Made by a program: the position numbers and the translations under genes. Below are positions 1 to 7,021 of a stretch of DNA of 12,935 nt, one piece after another. Source of the DNA: Larix sibirica (taxonomy: Eukaryota > Streptophyta > Pinopsida > Pinales > Pinaceae); assembly GCA_004151065.3 (NCBI GenBank), contig NWUY0303924835.1:1-12935 (forward strand), in the 5' to 3' direction. Under the pieces are notes generated by a model that did no database searches, was not told the DNA's origin, and was given only the letters and a program-made list of their open reading frames with translations. Each line of letters starts with the position of its first letter. Position 1 is the stretch's first letter.

Positions 1-340
1 ATAGAGTGATCCGATGGTTCATCTTCACCTCAATATTAATATCTATTGATCTGTGGCTTAGCACATGATTGGTCCATGATCTGTATTTAAACAGCATGGA
101 TGGTTATTTTCTTGATGATCGATTGTGAGAAACTAATATGTTTTTTTTTTTTTTGCATTAATATATTACCTCAAGTAGTTGTTTGGTCGAGGCCATGGAC
201 TGTTTCTCTCTCCAAGGGATTTAACCACATAAAATGTAACTATGTCAATATGTGATTTGTTTGTGTAAGTGATTTAATAAGGTGTTAAGAATTGCATGGA
301 AATACCATGTTTTAGTCAAATAGGGACATTCCCAAGAAAT
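1..340. other. Unassigned AT-rich left edge
   Basis: No open reading frame of note and no recognisable RNA gene is visible. There is a run of 14 T at 141-154. The copia pol homology begins somewhere near 330-390, so this stretch could be the badly decayed protease/late gag part of the same element. I could not recognise a protease active-site motif or an LTR end in it. No sequence like the 3' LTR start (TGTTGGAAT) is seen here. Confidence 0.4.
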
Positions 341-390
341 TTATAGGACTAGTTGCACTCATACCCTAGATCGATGACTGGAGTAGACTT

Positions 391-3094
391 TGACATGGAT
401 GACTTAGATATTTTATTTTTGCAAGCTTGAAATTGATGGTGAAACCAAACATGGTTATTGGATTAACTAAGGTTGTTTTTCTCGATGGATTATGTGAAGT
501 ATGTATTCTTCAAAAGAATCATCATGATTCCCTTAAAATATGGAAATCTTGGAGAGAAAATACTCAGCTGAAGCTTGTCCATATTGACATGTGTTCCTTG
601 AAAAAACCATCACTATCTACTGCAAGGTATGCATTGGCATTCATTGATGACTTTTACAGGTATGCATAGGTATATTTATTTATGAAAAAGAGTAATGTCT
701 TAAAAAATTTCAAGGAATTTAAGGTATTATATGAAAATTAATGCAGTTAATTTGCAAAATGTTTAAGATCAACAGATGGAGATATGCTAGCAATTGTTTT
801 GACAGGTACTTGTCACATAATGCTATCTCTTGGAAAATATTTGTACCTTAATAGAATGGAATAAATAAAAACAAATAATCAAAATTTTGTAGAAATGGCA
901 TGTTGTGTGCTTTAGGCCAAGACTTGCCAACAAGTTTTGTGAATTTTTTTTATATTAGTGGAACTATTTGTTAAATATCATTCCGGCTAAAATTGTATGG
1001 GTTGTGAATCCATTCATGAAATGGAGTAGAATAAAACCCTCAATTTGACATCCTAGGTTCTTTGGATGCATAGAATGAGCTCACATTCTGGATAATATAA
1101 GAAAGAAACTTGTTGTGAAGAGTCATGATTGTATCATGATGGGATACTCTAAAGAGTTGAAGGCCTACAAGTTGTTTTCCTCAATGATAAGACCTCAAAT
1201 ATCACTTTGTTGAATTCCTCTTCTATCTTTTTGTGTAACGATCCATTGTAATTATATCAAATTTTGTATCAAGTAAGTACTTCACATGACCATTTGTTAG
1301 TTAGTCAACTTATTTTCATAACTCATATTATATAAAACTTGATCACATGTTTTGGAACCCTTGTTCAATATAGAAATCATGATATTGATACAAGAAATCC
1401 TTCAACAAGGGGATAATTTCTTCCTAGGTGAATGACCAAGAAAAATGAAGACACCGGAGTTTACGTAGGGGATATCAATGATTCATTAAAATCTAGAAGA
1501 CGAAAATAATATGGCAATGTTTCTCTAATGGTGCATGTGCTAGAGTTAAGCGATCCAGATACATATCTAGATGGACATGGTTGACTCAAATGGGATAACT
1601 CTATGGTTGATTAATATTATACTTTAATGAAGAATGACACATGGGATTTAGTTTCTCTATCACAAGGAAATAATGTAGTGAAGTGTCAATGGGTCTATTA
1701 AACCAAATTCACATATGAAGGCTTCAATGAAAGACACAAGGATTGTTTGGTAGAAAATATTTTCTCTAAAAAATAAAGCATCAAATACACTTAAAGATTT
1801 TCTCCTATTGCATAAATGAACTCTGTGGGATTGATTCTTTTGCTTGCTACTCACCTTGGATGGTAGGTACATCATATGGATGCCAAAAGTGTTATTTTAT
1901 GTGGTAATTTCATTGAAAATATTTACATGGAACAACCCCTAGTGTTGAGAAGGATTGCAATATTCTATATTGATTGAAGAAATCCTTGCATGGTTTGAAA
2001 CATGAATGCATGAGGACCTAAGGCATGATATGATAAGGCTAATAATTTTTTCTTCAATCTTAGTTTCAAATGTTGTGAGTTAGATTGCAGTATCTATATT
2101 GTATTTCATGTAAATGGTAAAACTTTAATTGTTCCATTGCATGTAGATGGCATAGTCATTATTGGAAGCAATGTTAATTTAATTATGGGTTTGAAAAAAC
2201 AATCAGTATATATGTTTGAGATGGTTGACCTTGTTCCTTTGTATTTCTTTATGGGTATCCAAGTCTTACAAATGGATGATGATATATTTAATTTTAAACC
2301 TATATATGTGATAACTATTTATAGATGCTTAGAATGGAAGGCTATAAACCATGTGCTATACACTATCGGTCACAAGCATAGTTGAGAAAGGAGTGTAATT
2401 CTCTGAAAGTTGATGCTACACTTTATCAAAAACTTGTCGGTATCCTTATCTATTTGACTCATAGTCAACCTGATATTTCTGTATTGTTAGTATGTTTTCT
2501 TGTTTATGTAGGATCCGTAAGAAAGTCACCTTAAAGCCACAAAGAGATTAATTTGTTGTATCAAGAGAAATTATTAGATTCATATAGATTATTGTAGTAA
2601 AAAAGTGAACCAATTGATTGGCTACACCAACTTAGATTGGGTTGGAGATGGTGACAACATGATTTCTAAATTTGGTTATCTATTTCTTCTTCGATCTAGA
2701 CCCATAGTTTGGTCTTGTAAAATGTAGAAAGTGGTCTATCGTTTGACTACAGAAACATAGTATAATGGTGCATTGCTTGTTGGCACAAAGGAAGTATGGG
2801 TTCAACATCTAATGAGTTGACTTGGTTTTCTAGTCAAGACATTGAATATCAAGGTATATTGTGACAAGCGAGGTGTGATACATGTTGCAGAGAGTCTTGT
2901 TGCACACAATATGATCAAGCATGTATAGCTTCATGCTCATTACATAAGATAGTGTCTAAAATATTATTTATTATTGATAAGATTATCATATTGTTGATAT
3001 ATTTACAAATCCTTTATCGAAAGGTAAGTTTTTGAAACTTTAGGCTATACTTGGGCTTGTTGAAGTTGTAAATATTGGGGGTTTACATAAGTAA
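391..3094 (+). pseudogene. Copia pol polyprotein pseudogene (integrase, RT, RNase H)
   Basis: The GAG-pre-integrase region at 391-540 includes the CxxC pair 'CEVC' at about 493. Integrase follows: 'LVHID' with its first Asp at 586-588, 'FIDDF' near 640, and a later FGC/GYS-type stretch at about 1050-1190. Reverse transcriptase runs about 1600-2490: 'NDTWDLV' near 1630, 'MDAKS' near 1880, the active-site box at 2140-2151, and 'GILIYLTHSQPDIS' near 2440-2480. RNase H runs about 2615-2960 and the C-terminus ends in a TAA at 3092-3094. The RT box that is normally Y-V-D-D reads H-V-D-G, so one catalytic Asp is lost. The first RNase H Asp of the G-Y-T-D box is Asn (2629-2631). Several expected Trp codons are stops, for example 391-393 and 667-669. 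The longest open stretches are only 80-82 codons (427-669, 2137-2385). It cannot make a working enzyme. Confidence 0.85.
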
Positions 3095-3126
3095 TTTCAC
3101 CTCTTGAATCTCTAAAGCATTATGCT

Positions 3127-3136
3127 AATGGGGAGG
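3127..3136 (+). other. Polypurine tract of the copia element
   Basis: The purine-rich AATGGGGAGG sits between the pol stop codon (3094) and a TGTTGG LTR start. This is the expected position and composition for the plus-strand DNA primer of an LTR retrotransposon. One T interrupts it. Confidence 0.65.
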
Positions 3137-3640
3137 TGTTGGAATAATAGGATTTGTAGGTTAATCACACTTTGGATATTATTGAGACAACCAGTTGATA
3201 GTTTAAAATCAACTAGGAGAGTTGAATGTGCAATTTATAGAGTGTTCAACTAATAGTTTGAATGGTTGGTTGATTAGGCATTCCACTTATCAGGAAGTTA
3301 CACCAAAGGAGTCCACTAGTGCATAAAACGAGGTAGAAATACATGTTTTTTTAATACAACCTTACTAATATATGTGTACTTTTCCTTCCTCACTTCAAGG
3401 GGGTTGGTTACATCTTAGTGATATATATAAATATGACCTTGGGAGAAGGAATAAGTAAGAAGGACATGAGTGTATGATATATGGTGTGTATGAAAATATT
3501 GTGGTTTCTTATTCTACTATATATTTTGATCTAGTGTTATAATGGTGCTTTTAGACACTGAATCTCTCCTAGAATACTAGCTCTTTGATCTACGTAATCC
3601 TATGGTTCTCTAACCATAAAATCCTAATTTTTTCAATACA
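3137..3640 (+). repeat. Probable 3' LTR of the copia element (about 504 bp)
   Basis: It starts with TGTTGGAATA directly after the polypurine tract and plausibly ends at TTTCAATACA. This gives TG...CA ends and partly matching inverted termini (TGTTGGAATA against TGTATTGAAA). Inside is a TATA-like box (TATATAAATA near 3424-3433), where an LTR promoter could lie. The right border is inferred from the CA end and from the start of a different repeat family just after it. With no second LTR in the window, the border is not proven. Confidence 0.6.
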
Positions 3641-3764
3641 CCCATTTGGAGATAGAGGATACCCTTGGTAGTTGATGTGTGGTGGATCAAGGTGCCATTA
3701 TTGGCCTTGGATGCTTAGAATATTCCTTTAGGGTCTAAGGAATCTATTTCCTCTCCCCACCGTC

Positions 3765-4140
3765 TTTAGGGCCTCAAATCCTATGCCTCATGCTCAAAAC
3801 TTGCTAATGGTATTGATATGAAATTCCCACTCGTAGGCCAAGGATACTCTTGAGAGGTCTTGTGTGGCAATTCAAGGTATATTTCGTGACCTTAGATACC
3901 TAGAACTTGCCATTAGAACCCAAGGTTCAAGTGTCATCCATTGATAATGTATAGGGCCCAGAGACCAACACCTAGAGCTAAAAACCTCCCAATTATTCCC
4001 CATATATTTCTATTATGAGGCAATGGGTTCCTTCAATAGGTCATGTGTGGTGGTTTTAAGAATCATCTGTTTCCCTAGATGTGTTGAAGATTTATTTAGG
4101 GCCTAAGGAATATGTTTCCTCCCATGGCTATGAACACAAG
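3765..4140 (+). repeat. Higher-order repeat copy A
   Basis: This segment starts near 'GGGCCTCAAATCCTATGCC' and contains two monomers. It matches the segment at about 4848-5220 in the same order, with small indels. Landmarks keep an almost constant offset: 3840/4913 and 4017/5090 both differ by 1073, and 3917/4992 by 1075. Confidence 0.75.
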
Positions 4141-4230
4141 GGATTCACCTCGTTGAAAAATATCTTATCACTTTCTTTCATAAAGGGGGTTTTAAATTGT
4201 GAAAAATAAGGTCAATATATTGTAGGTATT

Positions 4231-4258
4231 GGGGTGGCGGGGAGTAGGGTATGGGGGG
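4231..4258 (+). other. Potential G-quadruplex motif
   Basis: Four G runs (4231-4234, 4239-4242, 4247-4249, 4253-4258) are separated by loops of 4, 4 and 3 bases. This fits the G3+N1-7 rule. It lies in a G-rich insert that interrupts the tandem array, and another G-rich run lies near 4352-4361. Whether it folds in the cell is unknown. Confidence 0.5.
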
Positions 4259-4847
4259 TTTATAGATATTAGGAGGGTATAAAAAATGCATCTAGTAAAA
4301 AATAGGGAATATCTCATAAAAACATGGTTTTTTTAATTGGAAATATGTATTGGGAGGGGGGCTCAATAATATGATTTTGGTAGGTATTTATCAATATCTA
4401 GTGAAATTAGGGGTATTCTTTAATATCCCATGAACGAAGTTTCTATGGCACAGTTTCACTAAGTGAAGACCCTGTGGCTATGAAAGGGTCCCTAAATTGA
4501 TCCCTAGTGATCAAAACCTCCCCATGGTATCAATATCCAAACTAAAACACCAAAAGTGCCATAAAGAGACCATTTGTGGTGGTTTGAGGTGTCATTCTTG
4601 GTCATGGATTCCTAAAGGCCTCAGGTAGAGGATTTCTCCCTCAACCATGTTCAACACCCTGTGACTTCCTATCCATTGTTCAAAACCTCTTAATAACCTT
4701 TATATCCAACAAACAATTTTCTGAGATCTATAAAAAAATCCCAATCTAATAAGTAAATTACTTTTATCACCAACTTTATAATCTTAATAAATTAAGCATT
4801 GATTATCTTCATTTTTTTACTAATATCTCTTTTAATAATAATCTTCG

Positions 4848-5250
4848 GGGCCTCAAAACCCATGCCTCATGCTCAAACTTGCTAATGGAATTGATATTCC
4901 CATTCGTAGGCCAAGGATATCCTTGAGAGGTGTTGTGTGACTGAATTCAAGGTATCTTTCTTGACCATAGATGCCTAGAACTTGTTGTTAGAACCCAAGG
5001 TTCAAGTGTCATCCATTAATAGTGTATAGGGCCCAGAGATCAATACCTAGTGCTAAAAGCCTCCAATTCCCCATAAATAGGTCTATTATGAGGCAATGGG
5101 TACCTTTAATAGGTCATGTGTGTTTGAAGAATTATTCTTTGCCCCTAGATGCCAGGAAGTTGCCTTTGGGGCCTATGCCATTTATTTTCTCCCTTAGCTA
5201 TGTAAGGGTCCCTAAATTGATCCCTAGCAATCGAAACCTCCTCATTGTAA
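4848..5250 (+). repeat. Higher-order repeat copy B
   Basis: This is the partner of the segment at 3765-4140. Shared stretches include the part with 'AACCCAAGGTTCAAGTGTC' (about 4992) and the part with 'GAGGCAATGGGT' (5090). Its end ('GGGTCCCTAAATTGATCCCT' near 5208) also matches a unit end near 4488. It is joined on the right to LINE-type RNase H coding sequence. Confidence 0.75.
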
Positions 5251-5434
5251 GAACCAAAGAGATCTTGTCTTCTTTGATTCCATAACCATTAAACATATGT
5301 ATCGTGAATCAAATCAAGCTGCTGATATCCTGTCAAAGGAGGCTCTAAAGGAAGAGGAGGGATTATTAGTATGGGAGGAATTTGTGGAAAACTCCTTGGA
5401 AGACAAAAGTTCTATAAATTCCTTTAAGATGTAA
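5250..5434 (+). pseudogene. RNase H C-terminal fragment of a plant LINE (RVT_3 type)
   Basis: Read in one frame to a TAA at 5432-5434, this gives a peptide with 'HMYRESNQAADILSKEAL' followed by an acidic, Trp-containing tail. The H-x-x-R-E-x-N-x-x-A-D-x-L-S pattern is the last conserved block of the RNase H-like domain found at the end of plant L1-type LINE ORF2 proteins, including the late catalytic Asp. Only this end is present: the reading frame runs into tandem-array sequence on the left. That suits a 5'-truncated LINE copy. No start codon is expected. A host RVT_3 gene fragment is less likely, because of the 3' tail that follows. Confidence 0.7.
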
Positions 5435-5668
5435 GAAGTTTTTTTCTATCAGTGTTTTTTAAGTCTTCTGAATAGCCTATTTGGTTTGGTCGAGTCCACA
5501 TGTGACCTATGTTGTATTTTTGGGATGTATTCTCTGTGACGTCTACATGATTGTAATCTTGGGATAGGGGTTGTTTCAGTATTGCAGTGATGTTATTGTT
5601 GTGGAAAATAAACAATTGTAGTTAGTTGGTTTGTTTATGTACTTTTTGATTCATTAATGAATAAAAAA
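5435..5668 (+). mobile_element. LINE 3' untranslated tail
   Basis: The DNA after the RNase H stop codon has no long frame. It ends in ATTCATTAATGAATAAAAAAAG (5649 onward), like the short A-rich tails that close plant LINEs. Together with the fragment before it, this would be a truncated LINE insertion of about 420 bp. No clear target-site duplication was found by eye. Confidence 0.5.
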
Positions 5669-5779
5669 AGTAATTTTTTTTTTCTTTTAGGAAAATGTAT
5701 TTATTTAAGTAACAATAATATAAAGAAGTAAATAATTGAATTTGGATATTTACAAAATAATTATGTGTAAATTTGTTAT
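5616..5779 (+). repeat. Direct duplication, copy 1 (164 bp)
   Basis: It starts TTGTAGTTAGTTGG and ends AATTTGTTAT, directly followed by copy 2. It spans the end of the LINE tail and about 110 bases of AT-rich flank. The 14-base palindrome ATTCATTAATGAAT (5649-5662) recurs at 5813-5826, an offset of exactly 164. Confidence 0.9.
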
Positions 5780-5950
5780 TTGTAGTTAGTTGGTTTGTTT
5801 ATGTACTTTTTGATTCATTAATGAATAGAAAAAATACTTTTTTATCTTCTAGAAAAATGTATTTATTTAAGTAACAATAATATAAAGAAATAAATAATTG
5901 AATTTGGATATTTGCATAATAATTAAAATAATTATGTGTAAATTTGTTAT
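5780..5950 (+). repeat. Direct duplication, copy 2 (171 bp)
   Basis: This is a near-identical head-to-tail partner of 5616-5779. Differences are few substitutions, changes in the A/T runs after the palindrome, and a small insertion near 5920-5930 ('AATTAAAAT'). The low divergence points to a duplication younger than the surrounding elements. Confidence 0.9.
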
Positions 5951-6599
5951 TAGATTTGATTGGTAATGGGGAATATTATTTCTTTTAACAATGATCATAT
6001 GATACGATACTTCTATTGTTTTCCAATAAGTTGAACAAATATTATCACCACTTTAAATTACTTATAATTTTTAGAGATGCAAATCTTTTTTTAAATGCAA
6101 AATTTTAAGGAAAATGTGCACCTTTGAAGGTTTGATCATGATAAAATATACAAAAGTAATATGAATACAAACACTTTAACAACTTTTGTTTTCAATTCTA
6201 CAAACTCTAGAAACTAGTATCCACTATAAATGTGAATATGAAGGACCCACTACATTCCAAGTTCCAACTTACAAATACAATACAAAAATTTATGTGTTTA
6301 AAGCATATACTGCCTCCCACACTCAATCCTGGACAGTTTGACTTGCAATTACAATAATTTTTGTATGTGTTTAAAGCATATAGTGATTTATTTAAAGCAT
6401 ATATTGTACAAGTAATTGTCATTCTCAAAACAATCTAACAGAGAACATAATGGATAAGCAAACGCCATCGATTCCGATCGTCATCATATATAGATGCTTA
6501 TCATACAATTTAGCATAAACTTTTGGCAAATCCAATAAAGCAGAAGTAGAACGATCTCAAATCAAAGGCAAAAGCGAAGATTCCATTCTTATCATGGGC
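5951..6599. other. AT-rich intergenic DNA with a small dispersed repeat
   Basis: No coding sequence was recognised; the 73-codon minus-strand open stretch at 6207-6428 has no familiar motif. The 14-base core TTTAAAGCATATA recurs three times: inside TATGTGTTTAAAGCATATA at 6291 and 6364, and again at 6391. From about 6430 the base composition becomes more balanced, as in gene-flanking DNA. Confidence 0.5.
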
Positions 6600-6699
6600 C
6601 AAATACATGAGCGAAGCATTTCTTCGCCATTACTCATATGTCCATGATAATCAGATACAAATCAAAATCGCCAGCGTTAGAACTGGGCAATCCCCACAA

Positions 6700-6705
6700 T
6701 TTATT
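6700..6705 (-). terminator. Candidate poly(A) signal AATAAA for the membrane protein gene
   Basis: TTTATT on the plus strand is AATAAA on the minus strand, 317 bases beyond the stop codon. A variant, ATTAAA (6751-6756), lies closer. Plant poly(A) signals are loose, so the true 3' end cannot be fixed from sequence. The 6700-7021 stretch has the mixed composition expected of a 3' untranslated region. Confidence 0.25.
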
Positions 6706-7021
6706 GGTTCAAACAATTTGAAACTTCAAGAATTGGGCAATGAAAGACAGTTTAATGCCATCTTCACCAGTATAAAAAATAAATGTATTTGATGTCCGAT
6801 GTTGCAGCCATGGAATAATCCATTTGCTGAATTGCCTCAGGGCAGGCAATTGAGATTATGTTTAAGAACTTCAATAGGAAGCCAATATTCTGTAACGGAA
6901 TTACGGTAACAGATATATAGCAAACCAGAATGCTTAAGGAGCCTGCGGGGGCATTAATACCTTACATTCCTGATCTATAAGCGGAATTCTCTGTGTACGA
7001 GAAGAAAAAAACATCGGCGCC

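Larger units (their letters stand above)
340..3640 (+). mobile_element. Decayed Ty1/copia LTR retrotransposon (3' part)
   Basis: Gene order seen in the three forward frames is GAG-pre-integrase, integrase, reverse transcriptase, RNase H, polypurine tract, LTR. That is the Ty1/copia order (integrase before RT), not Ty3/gypsy. All coding parts are broken by stops and frame changes, so the copy is non-autonomous and old. The gag region, primer binding site and 5' LTR are not seen. Either they lie left of the window or they were lost. The element stops next to a tandem array that begins about 14 bases after the LTR, so it may have inserted at the array edge. Target-site duplications cannot be checked without the left end. 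Confidence 0.85.
3650..5250. repeat. Diverged tandem array, monomer about 177-185 bp
   Basis: A recurring unit has this order: GAGG/AAGG-AT start, a TGTGTGG box, a 'cattcttggcc/ttgaccatagatgcctaga' part, a 'GGGCCTAAGGAAT' or 'GGGCCC' part, a 'GCTCAAAACC' or 'CTAAAAACCTCC' part, then the next unit. Clear unit starts lie at 3655, 3840, 4017, 4913 and 5090, giving spacings of 185, 177 and 177. Partial units lie at about 4470-4540, 4560-4710 and 4848-4905. An AT-rich piece (about 4740-4840) and a G-rich piece (about 4150-4440) interrupt the array. I do not recognise the family. It carries no convincing coding sequence, and the 87-codon open stretch at 5022-5285 is repeat DNA. Confidence 0.7.

Noticed and set aside
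1660-1875. 71-codon minus-strand frame
   Set aside because: It overlaps the copia reverse transcriptase homology on the plus strand and has no recognisable motif.
3650-5250. CRISPR-like or regularly spaced array
   Set aside because: The units are long, diverged and contiguous without unique spacers, in plant-type DNA, so this is a satellite-like tandem repeat.
5022-5285. 87-codon plus-strand frame
   Set aside because: It runs through the tandem repeat and into the RNase H fragment in a different frame, so it is a chance opening.
5424-5615. 63-codon minus-strand frame
   Set aside because: It lies in the LINE 3' tail on the opposite strand, with no motif.
6607-6792. 61-codon plus-strand frame
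   Set aside because: It falls in the likely 3' untranslated region of the minus-strand gene and resembles no family I know.
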